14,347 bases of DNA from JAJYVT01 sp036796435 (GTDB lineage Bacteria > Actinomycetota > Acidimicrobiia > Acidimicrobiales > RAAP-2), in assembly GCA_036796435.1 (NCBI GenBank), contig DAIRCY010000061.1, forward strand, positions 1 through 14,347. Direction: 5' to 3'. Positions 7,605 to 14,347 of the stretch are shown here, piece after piece. The notes beneath the pieces were generated by a model. It saw only the letters and a program-made list of their open reading frames with translations. It had not been told where the DNA came from and ran no database searches. Within the stretch, counting starts at the first letter, position 1. The number at the start of each line of letters is the position of its first letter. The translations under genes and the position numbers were made by a program.

Positions 7605-8009
7605 TTACGTCTCGCGCGCGTCTGCTCCCGGGTAGATGCGGAAACCCGCCAGCTCGCGGTTACGAAACGACCGATAGAAGCCCTTGCTCTCGTCGAGCGA
7701 GAGGAGGTCGAGACGCTGCGCGCCCGAGCGGTCGAAGGCCTCTTCGACGAGCCTCTTGCCGACACCTCGTCGGCGCGCCGCGGGCGTCACGGCGACGAGT
7801 GCCAGGTAGGCCTGGATCTCGCCGTCGGTGAGCAGCTGCGCGAACCCCGCGACGTCGCCGTCTTCGAGGGCGACGACGCACACGACGCCGGGCGCCGTGA
7901 GCACGCGCGCCGCCATCAGCGGGTCTGCGGGAAACGACGGCCAACCCTCGAGCTCGCAGAGGTGCAGGACGCCGGGCAGGTGCCCGGCCGAGAACGCGGA
8001 GTACTCCAT
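7605..8009 (-). CDS. GNAT family N-acetyltransferase
   Basis: 134-residue single-domain acyl-CoA transferase. The acetyl-CoA-binding motif A lies at residues 73-87 (AVTPAARRRGVGKRL), preceded by the strand AYLALVAV. FYRSF (111-115) carries the usual late Tyr (112). The substrate is not predictable; candidates are small molecules or protein N-termini. The ATG at 8009 was chosen; a GTG two codons upstream is an alternative and no clear ribosome-binding site is seen. It lies 59 bases after the dapC stop in the same direction and may be a tail gene of the thrB-to-dapC run. It converges on the methyltransferase gene. Confidence 0.85.
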   Translation of the reverse strand: MEYSAFSAGHLPGVLHLCELEGWPSFPADPLMAARVLTAPGVVCVVALEDGDVAGFAQLLTDGEIQAYLALVAVTPAARRRGVGKRLVEEAFDRSGAQRLDLLSLDESKGFYRSFRNRELAGFRIYPGADARET

Positions 8010-8017
8010 CGGCACAT

Positions 8018-8043
8018 CTTGGCGCAGCCGCTTGGCGTAGCCG
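8018..8043. repeat. Tandem 13-base repeat before the GNAT gene
   Basis: CTTGGCGCAGCCG (8018-8030) is followed directly by CTTGGCGTAGCCG (8031-8043), with one mismatch. The repeat lies in the dapC-GNAT gap. Confidence 0.6.
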
Positions 8044-8062
8044 CCGGGGCCGCCGCCCGGCG
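8042..8062. terminator. GC hairpin in the dapC-GNAT gap
   Basis: CGCCGGG (8042-8048) and CCCGGCG (8056-8062) form a perfect 7-base stem with a 7-base loop, six bases past the dapC stop. There is no U-tract downstream on the minus strand. It could attenuate read-through into the GNAT gene. Confidence 0.35.
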
Positions 8063-8068
8063 CACCCC

Positions 8069-9232
8069 TCAGCGCCAGTCGGCGCCGGCGAGCCGCTCGG
8101 CCACGAGCGCGAGCCGGTCGGTCGGCTGCACCACCGCGATGCGGACGTGGCCGGCGCCGTCGGGGCCGTAGAGGTCGCCGGGGCTGACGAGCATGCCGGT
8201 CACCTTGGCGAGCGCCTCGGCCATCGCCCAGCCGTCGGGCCAGCGCGCCGGGACCGCGGGCCACAGGTAGAAGCTTCCCGAGGGCAGCGTCGTCGGGCAC
8301 CCGCCGTCGGAGAGCGCCCGCGCCAGCAGCTCCAGCCGCTCCCGGTACCGGGAGCGCTGGGCGACGACGTGCGCGTCGTCGGACCAGGCGACCACGGCCG
8401 CGGCCTGGACGGGTCCTGGGACCATGAACCCCGCGTGCTGGCGGACGTCGCGCAGGTACGAGACGAGCGCGTCGTCCCCTGCGAAGAACCCGGCCCGGAC
8501 GCCGGCGAGGTTGGAGCGCTTGGAGACCGAGTGGACCGCGACGACGTCTCGGGTCCCGGCCTGGAGGATCGAGCACGGCCGGCCTTCCCACGTGAAGTCG
8601 GCGTAGCACTCGTCGGAGAAGACCGGCACCGAGTGGTCCCTGCCCCATGCTGCCGCGGCGGCGAGGTCGGTCAGCCCTCCGGAGGGATTGGCGGGCGAGT
8701 TCACCCACAAGAGGAGCGCGCGGGCGACGTCCTCCTCGTCGACGGCGCCGAGGTCGAGACCCGAACCGTCCCGATCCGCCGGCGGCACCGGCACCGCGCG
8801 ACAACCGGCGAGACGAGCGCCCATCGCGTACGTCGGGTACGACACCGACGGGTAGAGGACGGTATCGCGCGACGGGTCCCGCAGCCGAAGGTACTGCGGC
8901 GTCGAGGCCACCATCTCCTTCGTGCCGACACACGCCGCGACGCCGCCGGGGTCGAGCGAGACGCCGAAGGTCCTGGCGAGGTACTCGACCGCCGCCCGCC
9001 GGTACGCGGGGTTCCCTGCGGAGGGTGGATAGCCGCGCTCGGCGCCGGACTTTGCGAGCGCCTGGACCGCCTCGGGAGGCGGCGGGTCACAGGGCGTCCC
9101 TACCGAGCAGTCGACGACGCCACCGGGAAGCGTGCCGGCGAGGGCCCGCATCGCCGAGATCCGCTCGTAGGGGTACGGCGGGGGCCGGAAGCCTTCTTCG
9201 GCCCTGGTCGCGTCCGGGTCGGTGGCCGTCAC
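8069..9232 (-). CDS. dapC: Succinyldiaminopimelate aminotransferase
   Basis: PLP-dependent class I/II aminotransferase that converts N-succinyl-2-amino-6-oxopimelate with glutamate to N-succinyl-LL-diaminopimelate. The 387 residues include VDCSVGTPCDPPPP (40-53), GYPPSAGNP (67-75), NSPANPSG (178-185), Asp207 in FSDECY and the PLP lysine Lys238 in SVSKRSN, then a late HVRIAVV arginine region. The pattern fits the actinobacterial DapC subfamily, and the other succinylase-branch genes nearby support the specificity. The GTG at 9232 starts two bases after the hflX stop, so it is co-transcribed and probably coupled. Related aminotransferases act on other substrates, so the assignment leans partly on context. 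Confidence 0.9.
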   Translation of the reverse strand: MTATDPDATRAEEGFRPPPYPYERISAMRALAGTLPGGVVDCSVGTPCDPPPPEAVQALAKSGAERGYPPSAGNPAYRRAAVEYLARTFGVSLDPGGVAACVGTKEMVASTPQYLRLRDPSRDTVLYPSVSYPTYAMGARLAGCRAVPVPPADRDGSGLDLGAVDEEDVARALLLWVNSPANPSGGLTDLAAAAAWGRDHSVPVFSDECYADFTWEGRPCSILQAGTRDVVAVHSVSKRSNLAGVRAGFFAGDDALVSYLRDVRQHAGFMVPGPVQAAAVVAWSDDAHVVAQRSRYRERLELLARALSDGGCPTTLPSGSFYLWPAVPARWPDGWAMAEALAKVTGMLVSPGDLYGPDGAGHVRIAVVQPTDRLALVAERLAGADWR

Positions 9233-9234
9233 GG

Positions 9235-10518
9235 CTACGCACCCCGGACCAGGTACTCGGAGAAGCGCGCGCGGCCCGCGTCGTCGAGCACGACGTGCAC
9301 GCGGGCGGCGTCGTCCCCGTCCTCCTGCTCGACCACCTCGCCCTCCCGGTGCACCGCCGCGAGCACGTCGCCGCGCGCCCAGGGGATCTCCAGCTCCACC
9401 ATCCGGTCCGACATGCGCAACCGGTCCCCGATCGCCGCGAGCAGGACGTCGATCCCCTCGCCCGTTGCAGCCGAGATCGAGACGGCGCCCTCCGACTTGG
9501 CGGCGAGGCGCGCCGCCTCGGAGCTCGCGTCGGCCTTGTTCACGACGAGCAGCTCCGGCAGCCCGCCAGCGCCGATTTCGTCGAGCACCGTGCGGACCGC
9601 CGCGATCTGTCCCTCCGGATCCGAGGCGGACCCGTCGGCCACGTGCACGAGCAGGTCGGCGAGCCGGACCGAGTCGAGCGTCGACCGGAAGGCCTCGACG
9701 AGCTCGTGCGGGAGCTTGCGGACGAAGCCGACGGTGTCGGTCACGAGCACGGTCTCCCCTCCCGGCAGCGCGAGCTGCCGGGTGCGGGGGTCCAAGGTGA
9801 CGAAGAGCCTGTTCTCGACGGGGACACCGGCGTCGGTCAGCCTGTTGAGGAGAGTCGACTTGCCGGCGTTCGTGTACCCGACGAGGGCGACCTCGCGCAG
9901 CCTCCCGCGGCGTCTCGAGCGGCGCTGGGTCTGGCGGGTGCGGTCGACCTCGCGCAGGTCCGATTCGAGCCGCTGCATGCGCCGCACCAGGCGGCGCCGG
10001 TCCTCTTCGAGCTGGGTCTCGCCCGGCCCGCGCGTCCCGATGCGGCCCGCTTGCTGGCTGAGCTGGTTGCCTCGACCCCGGAGCCGGGGCAGCCGGTAGC
10101 GCAGAAGCGCGAGCTCCACCTGGGCCTTGCCCTCGGGGCTGCGCGCGTTCTGGGCGAAGATGTCGAGGATCACCGCGGTCCGGTCGATCGCCGTCCGCCC
10201 GAAGATCCCCTCCAAGTTGCGCTGCTGGGCCGCTGACAGCTCGTCGTCGAACACGACGGTGTCCGCGTCCACCTGCTCTGCGAGCTCCGCGATCTCGTGC
10301 GCTTTGCCGCGGCCCACGAACGTCGCCGGATCCGGGCGCGCGCGGCGCTGGATCGTCCGGCCGACCACGTCGGCGCCGGCCGTGTCGACGAGCAGCGCGA
10401 GCTCGTCGAGGTTCGCCTCCACGTCTTCTAGATCGGTGCCGGTCAGCGCGACCCCGACGAGCACGATCCGCTCGCGGAACTCGCGCGTGATGAGGGTGCC
10501 CGGGAGGTGCGTCGTCAT
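9235..10518 (-). CDS. hflX: Ribosome-associated GTPase HflX
   Basis: GTPase that binds the large ribosomal subunit and splits stalled ribosomes in known bacteria. The 427 residues begin with the HflX N-terminal domain (FVGRGKAHEIAEL, 67-80; VVFDDELSAAQQRNLE, 88-103). A glycine-rich IGTRGPGETQLE (160-171) and a charged coiled-coil linker follow. In the G domain, G1 is GYTNAGKS (214-221), G3 DTVGF (261-265) and G4 NKAD (327-330), with SISA (347-350) as G5. The ATG at 10518 overlaps the dapF stop as ATGA. In E. coli hflX follows miaA and hfq; here dapF fills the middle position, as in mycobacteria. Confidence 0.97.
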   Translation of the reverse strand: MTTHLPGTLITREFRERIVLVGVALTGTDLEDVEANLDELALLVDTAGADVVGRTIQRRARPDPATFVGRGKAHEIAELAEQVDADTVVFDDELSAAQQRNLEGIFGRTAIDRTAVILDIFAQNARSPEGKAQVELALLRYRLPRLRGRGNQLSQQAGRIGTRGPGETQLEEDRRRLVRRMQRLESDLREVDRTRQTQRRSRRRGRLREVALVGYTNAGKSTLLNRLTDAGVPVENRLFVTLDPRTRQLALPGGETVLVTDTVGFVRKLPHELVEAFRSTLDSVRLADLLVHVADGSASDPEGQIAAVRTVLDEIGAGGLPELLVVNKADASSEAARLAAKSEGAVSISAATGEGIDVLLAAIGDRLRMSDRMVELEIPWARGDVLAAVHREGEVVEQEDGDDAARVHVVLDDAGRARFSEYLVRGA

Positions 10519-11351
10519 CCGTCCGTGCCGCTCGCCGCGTCGAGCCCGCCGAAGAACGCTGCGTCGACGACGACGACGGCGACCTTGCGCACCGGACCGC
10601 CCAGCTCTGCGCCTTCGGGTCCGAGACGGACCTCCAGACGCCCCCCGGGGTTGTCGACCGCCACGGTGTCGCCGACCATCCCGAACCCTCGGGCCACCGC
10701 CGCGGCGGCGCAGGTGCCGGTGCCGCAGGCGAGCGTCTCCCCCGCGCCGCGCTCGAGCACACGGAGCTCGAGATCCGCGCCTGTCCGGCCCGGCCTGACG
10801 ACCTCGAGGTTGACCGCGCCGCCTGCGACCTCGTACGCCGGCGCGGCGAGCGACCCGAGGTCGACCGAATCGAGCTCGATGTCGCCGACGACGACGAGAT
10901 GCGGGTTGCCGACGTCGGCGAGCCGGGCTCGCGCCCCGGGCAGGGGGCTCGTCACCTCGTCGCCGAGACGGACCGGACCCATGCCGACGCGGGCCCAGCC
11001 TGCGCCGGCACCGTCCGGCCGGTAGTCGACGCTGCGCGGGCCTGCGGCCGTCCCCACCTGCACGAGCCCCTCCGCGACGAGGCCGGCGTCGATCGCGGCG
11101 TGCACGAGGCAGCGGACCCCGTTGCCGCTCATCTCGGCCTCGGAGCCGTCCGCATTGAAGAGGAACATCCGGAGGCCACCTTCGACTTGCTCCGGGCCGG
11201 TCGAGCGGCCGACGATGAGCCCGTCCGCGCCGATCCCGAGCCGGCGGTGGCACAGCCTGCGGACCGATGCGGGGGTGAGCCACGCCCACGCCTGCGGTGC
11301 CGGGTCGAGCACGACGACGAAGTCGTTGCCCGCGGCTTCGAGCTTCGTCAT
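10515..11351 (-). CDS. dapF: Diaminopimelate epimerase with Ser at the first catalytic Cys position
   Basis: Interconverts LL- and meso-diaminopimelate for peptidoglycan and lysine. From the ATG at 11351 it has 278 residues, the normal size, and begins MTKLEAAGNDFVVV like the family. Other landmarks are RRLGIGADGL (37-45), NADGSEAEMSGNGVRC (66-81), GNPH (148-151) and ACGTGTC (208-214) with catalytic Cys209. Normally the first motif reads CGNG with a catalytic Cys; here the codon at 11129-11127 is AGC (Ser75). Longer starts at ATG 11450 or GTG 11456 (GTGA overlap with miaA) would add a 33-35-residue Ala/Pro extension. That stretch has many A/T third positions and rare AGA codons, so I prefer 11351. 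It is coupled to hflX by ATGA. Confidence 0.92.
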   Translation of the reverse strand: MTKLEAAGNDFVVVLDPAPQAWAWLTPASVRRLCHRRLGIGADGLIVGRSTGPEQVEGGLRMFLFNADGSEAEMSGNGVRCLVHAAIDAGLVAEGLVQVGTAAGPRSVDYRPDGAGAGWARVGMGPVRLGDEVTSPLPGARARLADVGNPHLVVVGDIELDSVDLGSLAAPAYEVAGGAVNLEVVRPGRTGADLELRVLERGAGETLACGTGTCAAAAVARGFGMVGDTVAVDNPGGRLEVRLGPEGAELGGPVRKVAVVVVDAAFFGGLDAASGTDG

Positions 11352-11452
11352 GGCGAGCCCGGGTCTCGACGCAGGAGCACCCGGCCCGGACACAGGAGCA
11401 GTCGCGCCGGCGGCCGCACGCGTCGGGCGTCTGGCAGCGGCGTGGACCATCG
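11352..11452 (-). other. miaA-dapF gap or dapF N-terminal extension
   Basis: 101 bases between the miaA stop and the preferred dapF start. The dapF frame stays open here, but about ten of 32 codons end in A or T (several GCT and CCT, two AGA), unlike the nearly all G/C third positions of the neighbours. I read it as an untranslated spacer or leader. I see no clear promoter. Confidence 0.5.
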
Positions 11453-12424
11453 TCACCAGTCTCGCACCGGGTCGCCGCCGGCCGTGCCCCGCGGCCGTGC
11501 GGGCTCTCCTCCGAGGGCCTCGACCAGCACCTCTGCGGGGTCTTCGTCGGCCGAGACCCAGCGGATGCGCGGGTCGCGGCGGAACCAGGCCCACTGACGG
11601 CGCGCGAACGCGCGGGTCCGCCGGACCGCCTCCTCCACGCTCTCTTCGAGCGGCACCCCCCGCTCGAGATGGCCGAGCAGCTCCTTGTACCCGAGGGCCT
11701 GGCGGGCGGTGCGTGACAGGCCTCCGGGCCGGGCAGCGAGACCTCGCACCTCGTCGAGGAACCCGGCCTCCAGCCACCGGGCGAGGCGCGCGGCGATCCG
11801 CTCGTCGACGACCTCGGCGACGAAGGGGAGGCCGAGGAGGCGGACGCCGGTCTGCGGGTAGGCGGTGAGCCCGGGCCCGAAGGAGGAGAACGGACGACCC
11901 GACCCGATCGTCACCTCGAGCGCGCGCACGATGCGACGACGGTTGGTCTCCGTCGTGCGCGAGGCGGCCAGGGGATCGAGCGAGGCGAGCCGCGCGTAGA
12001 GGGCCGCCACGCCGCCCGGCCGGTCTGCCTGCTCGTCGAGCTCGGCGGCGACCTCGGGATATCGCTCGGGGATGGCGAGGTCGTCGAGCACCGCGCGCAG
12101 GTACAGGCCGGTGCCTCCGACGAGGAGCGCCCGGCTCCCTCGCCGGGCGATGTCCGCCCGCGCCGCTCTCGCGGCGGCCTGGAACTCGCGGACCGTGAAC
12201 TCCTGTGACGGCTCCACGAGGTCGAGGAGGTGGTGGCGCACCGCGGAACGGTCCTGTGCGGTGGGCTTCGCCGTGCCGATGTCCATGCCGCGGTAGACGG
12301 TCATCGAGTCGACGCAGACGAGCTCGACGTCGCCCAGGCGGCGGGCGACCGCCATCGCGAGCGACGACTTGCCCGAGGCGGTGGTCCCGACGAGCGCCAC
12401 CTCGCCCGCGCCGGCGCGGCTCAA
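11453..12424 (-). CDS. miaA: tRNA dimethylallyltransferase
   Basis: Transfers dimethylallyl from DMAPP to N6 of A37 in tRNAs reading codons starting with U, giving i6A37, the substrate of MiaB encoded just upstream. The 323 residues include the P-loop GTTASGKS (13-20), the DSMTVYRGMDIGTAKPT block (39-55), GGTGLYLRAVLDDL (103-116), NRRRIVRALEV and QALGYKELLGHL. The best start is TTG at 12424, which overlaps the miaB stop as TTGA and puts the P-loop at the usual distance from the N-terminus. A GTG at 12400 is possible but would leave almost no residues before the first strand. The open frame upstream is antisense-like and not protein. Confidence 0.96.
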   Translation of the reverse strand: MSRAGAGEVALVGTTASGKSSLAMAVARRLGDVELVCVDSMTVYRGMDIGTAKPTAQDRSAVRHHLLDLVEPSQEFTVREFQAAARAARADIARRGSRALLVGGTGLYLRAVLDDLAIPERYPEVAAELDEQADRPGGVAALYARLASLDPLAASRTTETNRRRIVRALEVTIGSGRPFSSFGPGLTAYPQTGVRLLGLPFVAEVVDERIAARLARWLEAGFLDEVRGLAARPGGLSRTARQALGYKELLGHLERGVPLEESVEEAVRRTRAFARRQWAWFRRDPRIRWVSADEDPAEVLVEALGGEPARPRGTAGGDPVRDW

Positions 12425-13821
12425 GCCGCGGTGACCGGGAGCCGGCGGCGGTGGGCAGGGGGGGCCGTCACGCGCACGATCGTCCCGAGCAGATGGTGCG
12501 GCGCGGCGCCGGTCACCTTCACCTCGCAGAATGCCCCGGGTGAAACGGGTGACGACCCGTCGCCTCCGCGTGCCGGAGCGAAGTGGACGAGCTTGCCCTG
12601 CCGGGTCCGGCCGGTGAGCAGTGAAGGGTCGCGGCGGCTCGGACCTTCGACGAGCACTTCTTCCACGCGCCCGACGCGCGCCTCGTTGCGGCGGAGCGCG
12701 GAGCGCTCGACGACCTGGCGCAGCCGCTCGAAGCGATCCGCCACGACGTCGGGCGCGACGAACGACTCCTCCATCGCCGCGGCGCGGGTCCCCGGTCTCG
12801 GGGAGAACACGAAGGTGTACGCACTGTCGAACCCCGCTTCGGCCACGACCGCCAGGGTGTCTGCGAAGTCCTGTTCCGTCTCGCCTGGGAACCCCACGAT
12901 GAGGTCGGTCGTGACGGCGAGGTCGTCCACCGCCGCGCGGGCGGCGTCGAGCCGGGCGAGGAAGCGCTCGGCCGTGTACCCGCGGCGCATCGCTGCGAGC
13001 ACCCTGTCGCTGCCCGCCTGGAGCGGCAGGTGGAGCTGCTCGCAGACCGCGTCGACCTCTGCCATGGCGGCGATCGTCTCGGGCCGCAGGTCCTTCGGGT
13101 GCGGGCTCGTGAAGCGCACCCGGCGCACTCCCTCGACCGCCCCCACCTCGCGGAGCAGCGCCGCGAAGAGCGGCCGGCGGCGCGTGAGATCCCTGCCGTA
13201 GGAGTTGACGTTCTGTCCGAGGAGCGTGACCTCGACCACGCCGCGTCGCGCGAGCGAGCGGACCTCGTCGACGAGGTCGTCCACCGGCCTGCTGACCTCC
13301 GGCCCACGCACCGCCGGGACGATGCAGAAGGCGCACGAGTTGTCGCACCCCGTCTGGATGGTGACCCAGGCCGCGTAGGGCAGCTCGCGCACGGCCGAGA
13401 GGGCGGGCGCGTGGTCCACGAGCGCGGGGTCGGGGGCGTCGAGCACCTCGACGAGGGGACCGTACAGCGCGGCGCGCCGGAGCAGCTCGGGGGCCCGGGC
13501 GAGGTTGTGGGTGCCGAACACGACGTCGACGTGGGGCGCCTTCGCCCGGACGATGTCGCGGTCCTTCTGCGCGAGGCACCCGCCGACGGCGATCTGGAGG
13601 TCGGGACGTCGCTGGCGCAGGGTCTTCAGGTTGCCGAGGTGCCCGTACAGCTTGTTGTCGGCGTTCTCCCGGATGCAGCAGGTGTTGAAGACCACGACGT
13701 CAGCGTCATCGAGCCCCTCCGCAGGCTCCATGCCCTCTGCGGCGAACAGCCCTGCGAGCCGCTCGGAGTCGTGCTCGTTCATCTGGCAGCCGAAGGTGCG
13801 GACCAAGAACTTGCGGCTCAC
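12421..13821 (-). CDS. miaB: tRNA-2-methylthio-N6-dimethylallyladenosine synthase
   Basis: Radical SAM methylthiotransferase that converts i6A37 to ms2i6A37 in tRNA. The 466 residues show the UPF0004 domain with three cluster cysteines (Cys12 in FGCQMN, one of Cys48/Cys49 in NTCCIREN, Cys82 in GGCLAQ). The radical SAM CxxxCxxC is at Cys159, Cys163 and Cys166 (GCDNSCAFCIVP), followed by RGPEVSR and TLLGQNVNSYG. The C-terminal TRAM domain covers roughly 385-455. The GTG at 13821 gives the family N-terminus. It lies 31 bases after the thrB stop, and nearly all of that gap is a perfect inverted repeat. The stop overlaps the miaA start. Confidence 0.97.
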   Translation of the reverse strand: MSRKFLVRTFGCQMNEHDSERLAGLFAAEGMEPAEGLDDADVVVFNTCCIRENADNKLYGHLGNLKTLRQRRPDLQIAVGGCLAQKDRDIVRAKAPHVDVVFGTHNLARAPELLRRAALYGPLVEVLDAPDPALVDHAPALSAVRELPYAAWVTIQTGCDNSCAFCIVPAVRGPEVSRPVDDLVDEVRSLARRGVVEVTLLGQNVNSYGRDLTRRRPLFAALLREVGAVEGVRRVRFTSPHPKDLRPETIAAMAEVDAVCEQLHLPLQAGSDRVLAAMRRGYTAERFLARLDAARAAVDDLAVTTDLIVGFPGETEQDFADTLAVVAEAGFDSAYTFVFSPRPGTRAAAMEESFVAPDVVADRFERLRQVVERSALRRNEARVGRVEEVLVEGPSRRDPSLLTGRTRQGKLVHFAPARGGDGSSPVSPGAFCEVKVTGAAPHHLLGTIVRVTAPPAHRRRLPVTAA

Positions 13822-13822
13822 C

Positions 13823-13850
13823 GCCGAAGTCTACGCCGGGCCACTTCGGC
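13823..13850. promoter_or_regulatory. Perfect 8-base inverted repeat abutting the miaB start
   Basis: GCCGAAGT (13823-13830) and ACTTCGGC (13843-13850) are perfect complements with a 12-base centre. They occupy 28 of the 31 bases between the thrB stop and the miaB GTG, ending one base before the start codon. This could be an operator, an RNA hairpin limiting miaB initiation, or a U-less terminator of the upstream transcript. Confidence 0.5.
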
Positions 13851-13852
13851 AC

Positions 13853-14347
13853 CTACGCGGGAGAAAGACGGCGGGCTGGGAGCCGGGCCCCGGCGCCGAC
13901 CACCAGTCCCTCGCTGTCCGCGCGGAGGACGAGCACCCTGCCCGCCACGTGCGCGTCGTCGAGCGCCGCTCGGGCACTCTCGGCCACCCTCGACGCGCCG
14001 TCTCCGTCGCAGATCCCGAGGAGGGTCGGGCCGGCCCCTGACCAGCACGCAGCGACCGCCCCGGCCTGCTCCAGGGCGGCGAGCAGTCGCGGGGCCTCAG
14101 GGAAGAGCCGCGAGCGGGCGGGCTGGTGCAGCCGGTCGCCGGTCGCCGCGGACACGAGCCGGCGCCGGTCGCCGAGCCCCTCGAGGAGGAGAGCCAGGCG
14201 GCCGAGGTTGAAGACGGCGTCGGCCCGCGGGACCTCGGCGGCGAGTGCCGCCCGCGCCGTGGACGTCTCGAGTCGCCGGTCCGGAACCACGGCGACGAAG
14301 GCGAGAGCGGGGTAGAACGGGAGGCGGGACACACCCCAACCACGGGC
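13853..14347 (-). CDS. thrB: Homoserine kinase, C-terminal part (start outside window)
   Basis: GHMP-family kinase that phosphorylates homoserine on the way to threonine. Only the last 164 residues are present; the frame is open to base 14347, so the GTG at 14332 is internal. The visible part includes AFVAVVPDRRLETSTAR, the DAVFNLGRLALLLEGL block and the GHMP C-terminal motif SGAGPTLLGICD, all in the order seen in ThrB. The ATP-binding PxxxGLGSSA motif lies outside the window and cannot be checked. It is the most upstream visible gene of the minus-strand run ending in dapC and links threonine synthesis to the diaminopimelate genes (both aspartate-family). Another GHMP kinase is possible but less likely. 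Confidence 0.85.
   Translation of the reverse strand, partial: ARGWGVSRLPFYPALAFVAVVPDRRLETSTARAALAAEVPRADAVFNLGRLALLLEGLGDRRRLVSAATGDRLHQPARSRLFPEAPRLLAALEQAGAVAACWSGAGPTLLGICDGDGASRVAESARAALDDAHVAGRVLVLRADSEGLVVGAGARLPARRLSPA

Noticed and set aside
8147..10099. 650-codon plus-strand open frame opposite dapC and hflX
   Set aside because: Antisense shadow of two well-supported conserved genes; no recognisable domain.
8069..10762. An 897-codon frame suggesting a giant aminotransferase fusion
   Set aside because: The region above 9232 is hflX read in another frame. HflX has intact G motifs in its own frame and ends three bases before the dapC start.
11453..13579. A 708-codon frame extending miaA upstream
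   Set aside because: Sequence before 12424 is miaB in a wrong frame; MiaA of normal size starts at the TTGA overlap.
13853..14332. A complete 159-residue protein starting at the GTG at 14332
   Set aside because: The frame is open to the window edge and the content is the C-terminal half of a GHMP kinase, so it is a gene cut by the window, not a small gene.

Overview
The window is high-GC, gene-dense bacterial chromosome. GTG and TTG starts and 4-base gene overlaps are common, and codon third positions are almost always G or C. Gene content and order point to an actinobacterium. The block miaB-miaA-dapF-hflX followed by lexA, divergent from a LysM gene and nrdR, matches the order known in mycobacteria (Rv2733c to Rv2718c in M. 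tuberculosis). An E. coli-type DapD and a DapF with an altered active site differ from classical Actinomycetes, so a deeper actinobacterial branch such as Acidimicrobiia is my inference, not proven. I count 14 protein genes, two of them cut by the window edges. I see no tRNA, rRNA, CRISPR or insertion sequence, and no gene-free stretch over 300 bases.

Left part (1-5021): a DUF2332 gene (+, 5' end missing) converges on a minus-strand run LysM - nrdR - PIG-L deacetylase - dinB. lexA (+) is divergent from this run. The 221-base lexA/LysM gap holds four LexA-type SOS boxes and a plausible promoter for each side. The SOS repressor, a probable cell-division-delay protein, a regulator of dNTP synthesis and an error-prone polymerase therefore form one likely damage-response unit, with the PIG-L hydrolase as an unexplained member.

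Middle part (5035-8009): dapE and dapD (minus, 4-base overlap) converge on lexA. A small SAM-methyltransferase gene (+) starts only 17 bases from the dapD start, and a GNAT acetyltransferase gene lies opposite its end.

Right part (8069-14347): a minus-strand run thrB (start missing) - miaB - miaA - dapF - hflX - dapC. It joins tRNA A37 modification (MiaA, MiaB), a ribosome-associated GTPase (HflX) and diaminopimelate synthesis. DapD, DapC, DapE and DapF together make up the whole succinylase branch from tetrahydrodipicolinate to meso-diaminopimelate, which feeds lysine and peptidoglycan. ThrB belongs to the neighbouring threonine branch of the aspartate family.

Most parts are conserved housekeeping functions. 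The points most worth checking are the Cys-to-Ser change at the first catalytic position of DapF, the dense SOS control region and the operon it may drive, the E. coli-type DapD, the perfect inverted repeat against the miaB start, and the very tight divergent dapD/methyltransferase start region.
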